Below are positions 50,002-59,538 of a stretch of 64,000 nt of DNA, piece after piece (the first letter of the stretch is position 1; the number at the start of each line of letters is the position of its first letter). The translations under genes were made by a program, and so were the position numbers. This DNA is from JAHCHG01 sp965214585 (GTDB taxonomy: Bacteria; Acidobacteriota; Blastocatellia; Pyrinomonadales; Pyrinomonadaceae). The notes under the pieces were generated by a model. It searched no databases and was not told the DNA's origin. It saw nothing but the letters and a program-made list of their open reading frames with translations. The stretch is from assembly GCA_965214585.1 (NCBI GenBank), contig OZ243957.1:1426001-1490000 (forward strand), given 5' to 3'.

Positions 50002-51057
50002 CTAAAAAGAATAACGAACCGGACAATACGGCAGAGTTTTGAGCAAATCTTTTTCAAATTCCGCAATTTCGCGGCGGCGGAAATCGTAATCGTAAACGAG
50101 CGTGTCGGGCGCGGTTTTCTTAGGAACTTGCAAAGCGGGATTCCACAAAAAATCTTCGCCGCGGGCGTTCCAACGCATATTCGTTTCGTGCAGATCGGCG
50201 GAATGCGTCAGAAAAAACGCTTCGCATTTGAGTTGGTTTTTCGCTTTTTCGGACAAACAATCGTCAATTTCCGTCCACAAATTTTGCCAGTCTTTTTTCC
50301 AGTTTTCGTAAACGATAATCGGCGCAAAGGAAAAATGAACTTCGTAACCGGCTTCGATTAATTTATTGGTCGAACGGATTCTGTCGGAAATCGGACTCGT
50401 TCCGATGTCAACGTAACGCGCCGCTTTCTGCGGCATCAAGCTGTAACGAATGCGCGTTTTTCCCTTCGGATCGAGCGCGAGCCAGTATTCGTCGTGAACG
50501 GTTTTCGTCGCAAAAGTCGCTTTGGCGTTTTCCATCGTCGTAAATTCTTTAACGAGAAACGCCGGATTATCGCAAACATAAGAATCTGCCGACAAATCGG
50601 CGTTGCAGCCGATGTCATAAGTCCAGAAATTCGCGTCGCATTGATTCGGCGAGGTTTTCGCGCCGAGCTTCGCTTGATGTTTACGAATCGAACCGGCGAT
50701 TTCTTCGATGTTGACGAAGATCGTCAAAGGATTTGAGCCGCCTTTTCGACGCGCGACGTAACAATATTGGCACGAACTCAAACAGCCGTTTGAACTCGAA
50801 GCCGCGATAAAATCAGCCGAACGCCCGTTTTTCTTATGCGTCAAACCGGATTTGATGCCGAGAACCAAAACCTCGCGTTTGTTTCGCATCCAATCAACCG
50901 CGTCGGCTTCAAAAAGTTCGGGAATCCGCCAATGAGATTCGACCTCGACGATTTCCGCGTTCGGATATTTTGCGAGAATCTTTTCCGCGTTCGCCCGCCA
51001 GATAAAATCTTCGTAAATCGCCCGCTGAACGAATATTTTTTTGAAATTGTATTGCAT
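50002..51057 (-). CDS. Spore photoproduct lyase-like radical SAM protein
   Basis: About 351 residues from the ATG at 51057; an earlier ATG at 51135 would add an unlikely N-terminal tail that overlaps a repeat. The radical SAM cluster is CLSSCQYCYVARRKGG with Cys92, Cys96 and Cys99 (C-x3-C-x2-C). Other matching regions are IFVNIEEIAGSI, DIGCNADLSADSY, TKTVHDEYWLALDPKGKTRI and SLMPQKAARYVDIGTSPISD. Spore photoproduct lyase reverses thymine dimers in spores, but the family is also widespread in non-spore-formers. No other sporulation gene is present, so a DNA photoproduct role is possible but the substrate is open. Confidence 0.85.
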   Translation of the reverse strand: MQYNFKKIFVQRAIYEDFIWRANAEKILAKYPNAEIVEVESHWRIPELFEADAVDWMRNKREVLVLGIKSGLTHKKNGRSADFIAASSSNGCLSSCQYCYVARRKGGSNPLTIFVNIEEIAGSIRKHQAKLGAKTSPNQCDANFWTYDIGCNADLSADSYVCDNPAFLVKEFTTMENAKATFATKTVHDEYWLALDPKGKTRIRYSLMPQKAARYVDIGTSPISDRIRSTNKLIEAGYEVHFSFAPIIVYENWKKDWQNLWTEIDDCLSEKAKNQLKCEAFFLTHSADLHETNMRWNARGEDFLWNPALQVPKKTAPDTLVYDYDFRRREIAEFEKDLLKTLPYCPVRYSF

Positions 51058-51204
51058 TTTTTTACTGAAATTTAGATGCGAAATGCGGGTTGGAGTTTGT
51101 AAAATGGATGAAAGAATTGAAGAAAAATTGTCCACAGATGAACACGGATTTTTTAGATCGGAGCGTATAAATTTTTAGGTTTAATCAGGAAGAAGAAACC
51201 CAAG

Positions 51205-51300
51205 ATATAATTGATAGATGATAATTTATATTTGATAATTTTTTGCGTGTCAGCCAATAACGAATTGGTTTATCTATCAAATATCATCTATCAATTATAT
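51205..51300. repeat. Palindrome in a repeat-rich gap
   Basis: Arms atataattgatagatgat (51205-51222) and atcatctatcaattatat (51283-51300) are perfect reverse complements. The gap from 51058 to 51456 contains no gene; it also holds two copies of the gtccacagat-type dispersed repeat, near 51129-51150 and 51403-51440. Confidence 0.85.
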
Positions 51301-51456
51301 TTTACGGTTAAAGTTTGCAAAAACATTTATTGCATCAATTTTGAATCTTTTTCTGTCTGCTTACATTGCTAAAATTCAGCAAAATTTTAACTCTAAAATT
51401 ATCCGAGTTCATCCGTGTTTATCTGTGTCCATCTGTGGACAAAAAACTCTTTTAAA

Positions 51457-52923
51457 TTATGAAGAACAGCTAACGGCAACGCGCTGATTTTCCGGCGGCG
51501 GCGCGGTGTTAAAGCGTTCCATTTCCTCGTGTTCGTCAAAAGGCGTTTGCAGAACTTTCAATAGTTCGTCAATTTCCGCGTAACTTCCTTTGTTTGCTTC
51601 TTCGATAACGTATTGCGCGATGTGATTGCGAAGCGTAAATTTCGGATTTACTTTTAGCATTCGCCCGCGTCTTTCTTCGTCGTTGCTGTCTTCTTTTTTC
51701 AAACGCGCTTTGTAATCTTTCGCCCAATTTTCAAAACTTTTCGGGTCAATGAACATTCCCCAGAGCAGATCGTTTTTCTCGTCCGCGCCCGATTTGAATT
51801 CTGCCAGACGGCGGAAAAACAAAGTGTAATCAACGCGGTTCGTCTGCATAATGCCGAAAAGTTCGTCAATTAATTCAGCGTCCGTTTCTGCGGCGGTTTT
51901 CAGTCCGAGTTTTTCGCGTAATAATTCGCCGAGTTTTTCGGTGAAAATAGTCGGATAGTCTTTTAAAATTTCTTCCGCTTCGTCGGCTTCGATCAATGGA
52001 ATCAAGGTTTGCGCGAGTTTATACAAATTCCAGAGTCCGACGTTCGGCTGTTGATTGAAAGCGTAACGCCCGTGATAATCGGAGTGATTGCAGATGAATT
52101 CCGAATCGAATTCGTCGAGAAAAGCGAACGGACCGTAATCAATCGTCAAGCCCAAAATTGACATATTATCCGTGTTCATTACGCCGTGAGAAAATCCGAC
52201 GGCTTGCCAACGGGCAATAAGTTCGGCGGTGCGGCGGACGACTTCGCGCAAAAATTCGAGATATTTGTTTTCGGCATCGGCAATTTGCGGGTAAAATTCG
52301 CTGATAACATAATCGGCAAGTTGTTTTACTTCTTCATATTGTCCGCGATAATAAAAAAGTTCAAATGTGCCGAAACGAACGTGCGACTGCGAGATTCTGG
52401 TCAAAACCGCCGAAGTTTCAGCAGTTTCGCGGTAAACGGGTTGGTCGCTTCCCGTGATGCAAAGGGCGCGGGTTGTCGGAATTCCGAGCGCGAACATCGC
52501 CGCCGAACATAAGTATTCACGAATTGTCGAGCGCAAAACGGCGCGTCCGTCGCCCATTCTCGAAAACGGCGTTTCTCCCGCGCCTTTTAACTGCACGTCG
52601 AATCTTTCGCCGTTTTCATTGACAATTTCGCCGAGCAAAATAGCGCGTCCGTCGCCTAATTGCGGCACGAAAACGCCGAATTGATGTCCGGCGTAAATCG
52701 CCGAAATCGGTTCGCTGTTCGGCAAAATTTTATTGCCCGTAAAGTATTCGACAAAGTCGGGATTGTCTTTTTCGTCCGCATCCAAGCCGATCAATTCCGC
52801 AGCCTTTTCGTTAAAGCTGATAAAGTAAGGTTCAGGCAAAGCCGTCGGCTTCACACGCCGAAAAAAAGTTTCGGGCAAACGAGAATATGTGTTATCGAAA
52901 TTTAATCTATCGAGTTTAGCCAT
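51457..52923 (-). CDS. selO: SelO/YdiU protein adenylyltransferase
   Basis: A 487-residue pseudokinase that AMPylates proteins. The frame opens at 53043, but the ATG at 52923 begins MAKLDRLNFDNTYSRLPETF, the usual start. Hallmarks: YAGHQFGVFVPQLGDGRAIL, QLKGAGETPFSRMGDGRAVL, then REYLCSAAMFALGIPTTRAL and GFSHGVMNTDNMSILGLTID. The C-terminus ends RVAVSCSS, where Cys stands third from the end at the position of selenocysteine in eukaryotic SelO. Reactive cysteine and Asn/Asp motifs are intact. It is divergent from the Uup gene at 53077. Confidence 0.96.
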   Translation of the reverse strand: MAKLDRLNFDNTYSRLPETFFRRVKPTALPEPYFISFNEKAAELIGLDADEKDNPDFVEYFTGNKILPNSEPISAIYAGHQFGVFVPQLGDGRAILLGEIVNENGERFDVQLKGAGETPFSRMGDGRAVLRSTIREYLCSAAMFALGIPTTRALCITGSDQPVYRETAETSAVLTRISQSHVRFGTFELFYYRGQYEEVKQLADYVISEFYPQIADAENKYLEFLREVVRRTAELIARWQAVGFSHGVMNTDNMSILGLTIDYGPFAFLDEFDSEFICNHSDYHGRYAFNQQPNVGLWNLYKLAQTLIPLIEADEAEEILKDYPTIFTEKLGELLREKLGLKTAAETDAELIDELFGIMQTNRVDYTLFFRRLAEFKSGADEKNDLLWGMFIDPKSFENWAKDYKARLKKEDSNDEERRGRMLKVNPKFTLRNHIAQYVIEEANKGSYAEIDELLKVLQTPFDEHEEMERFNTAPPPENQRVAVSCSS

Positions 52924-53040
52924 AAATATAATTTGAACATTTAGAATCACATCAATCAAGCGAGTTAGAAGATGGTAGATTGAAGATAGAAGGTGAAAAT
53001 TAAAGAAAATCGTGAAGTTTGAAATATTTCTTGGTTTTAC

Positions 53041-53068
53041 CATTTACCATTTACCATTTACTATTTAC
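53041..53068. repeat. Tandem heptamer repeat just upstream of uup
   Basis: Three copies of catttac and one tatttac run head to tail from 53041 to 53068, eight bases before the uup ATG. There is no clear Shine-Dalgarno. A related motif lies at 12525-12540 and 12787-12805. Confidence 0.8.
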
Positions 53069-53076
53069 TTAACTTT

Positions 53077-54996
53077 ATGAATATTCTTTCGCTCGAAAAT
53101 ATCGGTAAAAATTACGGTTTTAAGCCGCTTTTTGAAAATGTTACGCTCGGTTTTGAGGACACAGACAAGATCGGAATTATCGGCGCGAACGGTTCAGGGA
53201 AAACGACGCTTTTGCGCGTGATTGCCGGAGTTGAAATTGCCGATGCGGGAAAAATCACACGCGCGAACGGGAAAACTCTGGCTTATCTGGCGCAGAATCC
53301 TGAGTTTGACGACGAAAAAACGGTTTTGGAAACGATTTTCGCGGCGAGTTCGGGTGTGATGAAAATGCTGCGCGATTACGAAACGGCTTGTCTGGAATTG
53401 AGCAAAACAGGCGTGGCGGATGAGAAAATTCTCGAAAAAGTTTCCGCCCTTCAGCACGAACTCGAGATGAACGGCGGCTGGGAAATTGAAACGAACGCCA
53501 GAATTATTTTGGACAAACTCGGAATTTTTGATACTTCCGCAAAAATGAAAACGCTTTCCGGCGGACAAAGAAAGCGCGTCGCGCTGGCTCACGAATTGAT
53601 CGTCAAGCCCGACATTTTAATTTTGGATGAACCGACAAATCATCTGGACGCGGACACGATTGAATGGCTCGAAGATTATCTCAAAAGATACGCCGGAACG
53701 CTTCTGCTGGTTACGCACGACAGATATTTTCTTGACCGCGTTACCAATCGGATTCTGGAAATCGAGCGCGGACAAATTCAAACTTTTGGCGGAAATTACG
53801 CATATTATCTGGAGAAAAAAGAAGAGCAAAATCAACTACGGGCGAGCGAAGGACACAAGCGCGAACAGCTTATCAAAAAAGAATTAGCGTGGCTCAGGCG
53901 CGGCGCGAAGGCGCGGACGAGAAAATCGAAACATCGAATTAACGTGGCTTACGATCTAATGGCACAGCCGAAGGAAAAGACGAAAGGCGAAATTGACATT
54001 GCCATCGGTTCGCAGCGTCTCGGCAAAAAAATTATCGAACTGCGCGGAGTTTCAAAATCTTATGATAACCGCGTTTTGATCGAAGGTTTTTCTTACTTGG
54101 TCAAACGCGATGACCGCATCGGAATCATCGGCGCGAACGGTTCGGGAAAAACGACTCTGCTTGAAATTATCACCGAAAGAATAAAACCGGATGCGGGCGA
54201 GATCGAGATCGGGCAAACGGTTAAAATCGGTTATTACGATCAGGAAAGCCGTGCGCTCAACGAAGATCAGCGCGTGATTGATTACATACGCGAAACGGCG
54301 GAATATGTAACGACAATCGGCGGAAATCAAATTACGGCTTCGCAGATGCTCGAAAAATTTCTGTTCGCACCGGCGGCGCAATACGCCGTGATCGGCAATC
54401 TTTCGGGCGGCGAACGGCGGCGTTTGTATTTATTGAAAATTCTGATGTCGCAGCCGAATGTTCTGCTTCTTGACGAGCCGACGAATGATTTTGATATTCA
54501 AACTTTGATTGCGCTCGAAGAATATTTAGATGATTTCGCGGGCGCACTTATCGTCGTCAGCCACGACAGATATTTGCTTGACCGTTCGGTTGACGACATT
54601 TTCAAATTTGAAGCGGCGGGCGAAATCCGGCAGTTTCCCGGAAATTATTCGGCGTATTTGGAATACAGAGAGCGCGAAGAATCGGAAGCGAAAAAGCTGG
54701 AAAAACAAGCGGAAAACGGCGCGTCGGCGCGAAATTTTTCGGCGGACAACGCGGAAAATCAGAAAACTTCCGCTGCGAAAAAATTTTCTTATAAGGAAAA
54801 ACGCGAGTTTGAAGAAATTGAAAAAAGAATCGCGGAAACCGAAAAAAGTCTGGAGGAAATCGAAAAAGATTTGATCGAATTTGCTACTGATTCTTTCAAA
54901 TTAAACGAACTTTTTACAAAGCAGCAAAAACTAAACGCGCGGCTTGAAACTGACACCGAACGCTGGCTCGAATTGTCCGAACGCGCCGATTTATAA
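53077..54996 (+). CDS. uup: ABC-F ATPase, Uup type
   Basis: A 639-residue soluble protein with two ABC domains. The first has GIIGANGSGKTTLLRVIAG, LSGGQRKRVALAHELI and ILDEPTNHLD; the second has GIIGANGSGKTTLLEIITER, LSGGERRRLYLLKILMSQPN and LLDEPTNDFD. The linker contains ELAWLRRGAKARTRKSKHRI, the Uup signature, and the last 100 residues are a coiled coil (FEEIEKRIAETEKSLEEIEK). ABC-F proteins act on ribosomes; Uup also affects transposon excision and branched DNA intermediates in E. coli. No antibiotic-resistance ARE features stand out. Confidence 0.95.
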   Translation: MNILSLENIGKNYGFKPLFENVTLGFEDTDKIGIIGANGSGKTTLLRVIAGVEIADAGKITRANGKTLAYLAQNPEFDDEKTVLETIFAASSGVMKMLRDYETACLELSKTGVADEKILEKVSALQHELEMNGGWEIETNARIILDKLGIFDTSAKMKTLSGGQRKRVALAHELIVKPDILILDEPTNHLDADTIEWLEDYLKRYAGTLLLVTHDRYFLDRVTNRILEIERGQIQTFGGNYAYYLEKKEEQNQLRASEGHKREQLIKKELAWLRRGAKARTRKSKHRINVAYDLMAQPKEKTKGEIDIAIGSQRLGKKIIELRGVSKSYDNRVLIEGFSYLVKRDDRIGIIGANGSGKTTLLEIITERIKPDAGEIEIGQTVKIGYYDQESRALNEDQRVIDYIRETAEYVTTIGGNQITASQMLEKFLFAPAAQYAVIGNLSGGERRRLYLLKILMSQPNVLLLDEPTNDFDIQTLIALEEYLDDFAGALIVVSHDRYLLDRSVDDIFKFEAAGEIRQFPGNYSAYLEYREREESEAKKLEKQAENGASARNFSADNAENQKTSAAKKFSYKEKREFEEIEKRIAETEKSLEEIEKDLIEFATDSFKLNELFTKQQKLNARLETDTERWLELSERADL

Positions 54997-55071
54997 CCGA
55001 AAAAAAGTTTCAATCGCAACCTCGTTCGGTTTTCAAAGTTCAAAAATATCTCTTATAATTTGTTTATTTCA

Positions 55072-55713
55072 ATGGAAAAGCTCAAAGCCGCAATTCGATA
55101 TATTTCAGAAGATTTTCCGATTTCCGAAACGGGCGAAAAATTTTGGAAAGAGGCGCAAAATATTGAAATAATTCATTACTGGTCGGGCGAAAAAGCACCG
55201 CCGGGCAGACGTTTTAAGACAAAACTTTTATGGTCGGACGCGGCACTTTATGTGCATTTTGAAGTGAATCAAAATGAACCGCTGGTCGTCAGCGATAATC
55301 CGAATTTGAAAAGCAAAACGCGCGGACTTTGGAACAGAGATGTCTGCGAGATTTTTCTCGCCCCGAACGAAGCTGAATTTCGCCGGTATTTCGAGTTTGA
55401 AGTTGCGCCGACGGGCGAATGGATTGATTTGGAAATTTACCAAAAGCCGAATGAGCGAATAACGATCTGGGATTACGATTCAAAAATGAAAACGAGGGCG
55501 CAAATCGAAAAAAGCAAAATTATAACGGCTTTTAAGGTGAATTGGAAAGCGTTTAATACAAAACCGGAGGCGGGCGATATTTGGCTCGGAAATATTTTTC
55601 GCGCGGTTGGAAAAGGCGAAACGCGCGGTTATCTGGCGTGGTCGCCGACAAAAACGAACCAGCCGAATTTTCACGTTCCCGAAAAGTTTGGTAAGTTCGT
55701 GTTTGTAAAATAA
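55072..55713 (+). CDS. CBM9-like carbohydrate-binding family protein
   Basis: A 213-residue protein without signal peptide; ATG at 55072 is preferred over an upstream TTG-led extension at 55060. Residues 30-210 show the CBM9-like beta sandwich: TKLLWSDAALYVHFEVNQNE, then GLWNRDVCEIFLAPNEAEFR, YFEFEVAPTGEWIDLEIYQK and GNIFRAVGKGETRGYLAWSP. The family is often associated with carbohydrate binding, but cytoplasmic members of unknown role are common in soil bacteria. It is followed nine bases later by a CrtZ-like hydroxylase gene. Confidence 0.8.
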   Translation: MEKLKAAIRYISEDFPISETGEKFWKEAQNIEIIHYWSGEKAPPGRRFKTKLLWSDAALYVHFEVNQNEPLVVSDNPNLKSKTRGLWNRDVCEIFLAPNEAEFRRYFEFEVAPTGEWIDLEIYQKPNERITIWDYDSKMKTRAQIEKSKIITAFKVNWKAFNTKPEAGDIWLGNIFRAVGKGETRGYLAWSPTKTNQPNFHVPEKFGKFVFVK

Positions 55714-55722
55714 CTTTTTAAA

Positions 55723-56220
55723 ATGCAGTTTACCCTTTTAACAATTTTCGGCTTTGCGGGATTGGAGATTTTTTCTTACGTCGTTCATCGCTGGCTTTTT
55801 CACGGAATTTTGTGGCGAATTCACGAAACGCATCACGCTGCAAGAAAAGGAAAATTCGAGTTAAACGATATTTTTTCGCTGATTTTCGGCGCGATTTCCG
55901 TTTTGCTGCTCGTTTTTGCCGAAAAACCTCTGATAAATTCGTTTGCGTTTCCGATTGGTTTGGGAATTGCGATTTACGGAGTTTTTTATTTTATCGCGCA
56001 CGATCTTTTTACGCACCGCCGCTTTATAAAATTCGGCTCGGACAATAAAATTTTGCTGACAATTCGCAAGGCTCACCAGCGTCATCATCAAACTGCGGAA
56101 AAACAAGGCATCGAACCGTTCGGGCTTTTTCTTTTTAATTTCGGCAAATTTCGGCGGAAAATTTCTCTGCCCAAAAGATTTTCACGCGAAAAGACGGAAA
56201 ATCCCGAAAAAGCACGCTAA
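55723..56220 (+). CDS. Fatty acid hydroxylase-superfamily protein, CrtZ (beta-carotene hydroxylase)-like
   Basis: A 165-residue integral membrane di-iron enzyme. Histidine motifs are HRWLFH (His22, His27), HETHH (His34, His37, His38), HDLFTHRR (His93, His98) and HQRHH (His118, His121, His122). This spacing is that of beta-carotene 3-hydroxylase CrtZ. It could hydroxylate a carotenoid or another lipid. No other carotenoid gene is in the window; dxs and ispH would supply isoprenoid precursors. The start is nine bases after the CBM9-like gene. Confidence 0.87.
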   Translation: MQFTLLTIFGFAGLEIFSYVVHRWLFHGILWRIHETHHAARKGKFELNDIFSLIFGAISVLLLVFAEKPLINSFAFPIGLGIAIYGVFYFIAHDLFTHRRFIKFGSDNKILLTIRKAHQRHHQTAEKQGIEPFGLFLFNFGKFRRKISLPKRFSREKTENPEKAR

Positions 56221-56262
56221 CTGAAAAATTTTTAAGCGAATTTGAAAATATTTCCAAACCGC

Positions 56263-56802
56263 TTAGTTTTCCGGTGAATTTGATGCGGCTTGGAGTTTTT
56301 CCGTCGTTTCAGGATGCGGAATCTCAACTGCCAGAGGTCTTCTTTTATCCACAACCTCAAAAAAAGTTTGTGCTTTAGGCGTGAGTTCGACTTCGGAAGA
56401 AAGCACGCGGGTTACTCTTTTCGGCAGGAAATTCGGCGCAAGACCTGCAATCGAATTTGCCAAAGCAACGATGTCGCCGCCGCCCATCCAATTTTCCCTG
56501 ACAACCGTTTCGTCCGTCCGGTTTACCAAGCGCAGTAAGGATATTGCAATCAGATATGTATCGTCAATCTGCCCGATAAACGGCAGAAAATCGGGAATAA
56601 AATCAAAAGGCATTATAAAATAAGCAATCGCGCCGAGAAATAAAGCCTTGTCCACCGTTTGCACGCGCCCGTCGGCGAGAAGTTTTCCGAGAAGTCTGAC
56701 CATATTCGGCAGAAACATCAGAAAATTTTTCATTCTGTCCTTCATCTCGGTTTTTTCCTTGCGCGTCATTTTCGTTTTCTTAACAGGTTCTAAATTGCTC
56801 AT
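56263..56802 (-). CDS. YkvA-family (DUF1232) membrane protein
   Basis: A 179-residue protein. Residues 30-95 carry the DUF1232 signature: LADGRVQTVDKALFLGAIAY with the membrane-dipping FIMPFDFIPDFLPFIGQIDD motif. The remaining part is a soluble region of unknown role. The N-terminal 30 residues are basic. An ggagaa Shine-Dalgarno precedes the start. Function is unknown; the family is associated with membranes in many bacteria. Confidence 0.87.
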   Translation of the reverse strand: MSNLEPVKKTKMTRKEKTEMKDRMKNFLMFLPNMVRLLGKLLADGRVQTVDKALFLGAIAYFIMPFDFIPDFLPFIGQIDDTYLIAISLLRLVNRTDETVVRENWMGGGDIVALANSIAGLAPNFLPKRVTRVLSSEVELTPKAQTFFEVVDKRRPLAVEIPHPETTEKLQAASNSPEN

Positions 56803-56880
56803 CGGTTTGTTCTCCTTTTTTTTAAAACTATTCTACATTGAATCATCGGTAAATAACAACAAATGAACTATCGAATCAAA

Positions 56881-58218
56881 TTATAAACCGCTTGGAAAAG
56901 TTTCCGGGACTCCTTCTTTATCAATTTGCCAATGATTTGAAACATCGAGAGGCTGGACGGCTCGCGTTTTATCAAAGTGAATTACGGCATCGAATTGTTC
57001 GGACAAACGCGCGTGAAAATAATGGCTGGCGCGTTCGGTCTGCGGGCGATAAATTACGCCGATGGCGCGTTCCAAAAGCGGTTCGTGTAACGCTTCGGCG
57101 ATTTTCCCGCCGCGCAAATCGAGATAAAAATTTTCCGCCTCAGCCTGATGAAAAAGATTTTCGTAACTTCCCTGCAAACCGTGATTTACGCGCTTTAACT
57201 GCGCCGGTTCGTTCCAGTTCGATGCCGCCGTTACAGTTCCCGCAAAAGTCGTAAAACCGATGTTTCGCACGTCTTCGCGTCCGTATTTTTCGCGGGTTAA
57301 TTGTCCGACGTTCCATTCTCCGCGCTCGCCCATTTCCGTCGCCGAAGCGTCGCCCAAATGCGAATTATGCGCCCAAACAACGATCTTCCCGGATTTTCCT
57401 TCATTTTCCAAATAAGAATTAAGCGCGGATAAAGTTTCGGTCATATGACTGTCGCGCAGATTCCAAGATGAAATGCGGCGGTCAAACATCTGCCGGTAAT
57501 ATTCTTCGGCATTTTTGATCAATCTGGCGTTTTGTTCGGCGAAAAAATATTCGCTGCGGGCGACAAAGCCATTCAGATTTGCGTATTCGGCGGCGCGTCG
57601 CCGCAAATCCATAAGCTGCTCGATAACTTCATCTTCGCACGATTTCGACAAATCGAAATTTGCCGCATAACCGTAACTTTGCGGGTCTTCGCCGAAATCT
57701 TCAAAGCAGGAATAACGATAGCGGGCGCGTTGCTCTGCCGGCGGATCAACTTTTTTGAGATAATCCAAAACCGCTTCGATTGAAGCGTGCAAACTGTATA
57801 GATCGAGTCCGTAAAATCCGATGCGTTCGGGCGCAACTTTATTTTTGTTCTCTAGTTTTAACCAATTGACGAGTTCTAAAATTACCGAATTACGCCACAT
57901 CCAAAGCGGAAACCGCCGAAAATCGGAAAGCGCGTCTTCGGCTGATTCGTCGCTGCCAAAGCCGTGAATATAACGATTTACGCGATAAGCATCGGGAAAA
58001 TCGGCTTCGACGGCAATTGCCGAAAAATCTTTTTCTTCGATCAGACGCTTTGTGATTTCGCTTCGCGCCTGATAAAATTCGTGCGTTCCGTGCGACGCTT
58101 CGCCCAAAAGCACGAAACGCGCGTCGCCGATGTCCTCTAAAAGCGCGTCGTAATCCGTATTTTCGCTGCGAAGCGGCACGGCGTTCTCGTTTATTAAGTT
58201 TATTAAATTCTTCTGCAT
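56881..58218 (-). CDS. Erythromycin esterase-like family protein
   Basis: A 445-residue soluble protein with a perfect GGAGG five bases from the start. Family hallmarks: FVLLGEASHGTHEFYQARSE, then AVEADFPDAYRVNRYIHGFG, FPLWMWRN, FYGLDLYSLHASIEAVLDYL, VVWAHNSHLGDASATEMGER and the C-terminal LERAIGVIYRPQTERASHYF. The conserved Glu and His of the EreA/EreB fold (GEASHGTHE, WAHNSHLGD) are present. Relatives include macrolide esterases, but most family members in environmental bacteria have unknown substrates, so resistance should not be assumed. Confidence 0.9.
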   Translation of the reverse strand: MQKNLINLINENAVPLRSENTDYDALLEDIGDARFVLLGEASHGTHEFYQARSEITKRLIEEKDFSAIAVEADFPDAYRVNRYIHGFGSDESAEDALSDFRRFPLWMWRNSVILELVNWLKLENKNKVAPERIGFYGLDLYSLHASIEAVLDYLKKVDPPAEQRARYRYSCFEDFGEDPQSYGYAANFDLSKSCEDEVIEQLMDLRRRAAEYANLNGFVARSEYFFAEQNARLIKNAEEYYRQMFDRRISSWNLRDSHMTETLSALNSYLENEGKSGKIVVWAHNSHLGDASATEMGERGEWNVGQLTREKYGREDVRNIGFTTFAGTVTAASNWNEPAQLKRVNHGLQGSYENLFHQAEAENFYLDLRGGKIAEALHEPLLERAIGVIYRPQTERASHYFHARLSEQFDAVIHFDKTRAVQPLDVSNHWQIDKEGVPETFPSGL

Positions 58219-58309
58219 AAAACCTCCTTGATCTTTTGTAAGTCTTAATTGTTTGAAGGTTGCGCGTAATTAACTCGTTTGAATGCAAAATTTAACCGTT
58301 CGGAATAGC

Positions 58310-58388
58310 TGATAGATTAGAGATGATAACTGATAGATTTATTTTGCGTTTCTTATCTTTAATTTACAGTTTATTATCTCTAATCTAT
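58310..58388. repeat. Palindrome in the gap between esterase-like and glycosyltransferase genes
   Basis: Arms at 58311-58332 (gatagattagagatgataac tg) and 58367-58388 pair with one mismatch and one indel. It resembles the gatagat-rich palindrome at 51205-51300. The gap 58219-58539 contains no gene; it is AT-rich upstream of the glycosyltransferase start. Confidence 0.75.
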
Positions 58389-58539
58389 TCCCAAGTATTT
58401 TTCCGAATTACGCACAAACTTCAATTATTATAATCAAAATCTTCAAAATTTTCTATTATCAACCAAATCGCCAAATTATCTTGCAAACTGTATTTTTTTC
58501 GCGTAAAGCAGTAAATTATAACTTCCGAAAAAGTTAGAG

Positions 58540-59538
58540 ATGAATCCGCAAAAACGAAAAATTGAAATTGCCGAAACAAAATCTGCGCCCGAATTGTCGC
58601 TTTTTCTGCCCGTTTTAAATGAAGAAGAAAATCTGCGCCCGATGCACGCTAAAATTCAGGAAGCGTTGCAAACTTTGGGCAAAACAGCGGAAGTGATTTA
58701 TGTTGACGACGGTTCGACGGACAAATCGCTGCAAGTTTTACGCGAAATTGCCGCGCACGACGAAAGAGTTCGCGTCGTTTCCCTGCGGAGAAATTACGGG
58801 CAGACGGCGGCGATGTCGGCGGGAATTGACGCGGCAAAAGGCGCGATTTTGATTCCGATGGACGCGGATTTGCAGAATGATCCGAACGATATTGCGCGTC
58901 TGCTCGACAAACTAAACGAAGGTTACGATGTCGTTTCCGGCTGGCGCAAAAACCGCAAAGACAAGCTGATTATGCGGAAAATTCCTTCGTGGATCGCCAA
59001 CAGCATCATCTCGAAAATCGGCGGTGTGCCGCTTCACGATTACGGCTGTTCGCTCAAAGCGTATCGCCGCGACGTGATTCAAGACGTAAAACTTTACGGC
59101 GAAATGCACCGCTTTATCCCGATCTACGCGAGTTGGGCGGGCGCGAGAGTTACCGAAATTCCCGTCGAACATCACGCCAGAACGATGGGAAAATCGAAAT
59201 ACGGAATTTCCCGCACGTTAAAAGTCGTCTTCGATCTGATGACGATAAAATTTATGGCTTCGTATCAAACGAAACCAATCTACGTTTTCGGCACATTCGG
59301 TTTGCTCGCGTTTATAATCTCGGCAGTTGCAAGCCTTTGGGCGTTTTATCTGAAATTTATCGGCGGCATATCGTTCATTTTAACGCCTCTGCCGCTAATC
59401 GCAATCGTGATGCTCGCCATCAGTTTTCAATTTTTTTTAATGGGCTTGCTCGCCGAACTTCTCGTGCGGACTTATCACGAATCACAGGACAAAGCGATCT
59501 ACACGGTGCGCGAGAAAATCGGATTTGAAAATGAGTAA
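58540..59538 (+). CDS. Polyprenyl-phosphate glycosyltransferase, family 2 (ArnC/DPM1 type)
   Basis: A 332-residue enzyme. The N-terminal 230 residues form a GT-A domain: LSLFLPVLNEEENL, EVIYVDDGSTDKSL, then LRRNYGQTAAMSAGIDAAKG and IPMDADLQNDPNDI (the D-x-D metal motif MDAD), and DYGCSLKAYRR. The C-terminal part has two membrane helices near residues 245-265 and 285-305. Such enzymes move a sugar from a nucleotide to polyprenyl phosphate at the inner membrane. It is followed directly by the repeat and the asparagine synthetase gene. Confidence 0.93.
   Translation: MNPQKRKIEIAETKSAPELSLFLPVLNEEENLRPMHAKIQEALQTLGKTAEVIYVDDGSTDKSLQVLREIAAHDERVRVVSLRRNYGQTAAMSAGIDAAKGAILIPMDADLQNDPNDIARLLDKLNEGYDVVSGWRKNRKDKLIMRKIPSWIANSIISKIGGVPLHDYGCSLKAYRRDVIQDVKLYGEMHRFIPIYASWAGARVTEIPVEHHARTMGKSKYGISRTLKVVFDLMTIKFMASYQTKPIYVFGTFGLLAFIISAVASLWAFYLKFIGGISFILTPLPLIAIVMLAISFQFFLMGLLAELLVRTYHESQDKAIYTVREKIGFENE

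Noticed and set aside
56881..58218. Macrolide resistance gene (erythromycin esterase)
   Set aside because: The fold is the same, but most relatives in environmental bacteria have no shown macrolide activity and the context has no resistance or mobile genes.
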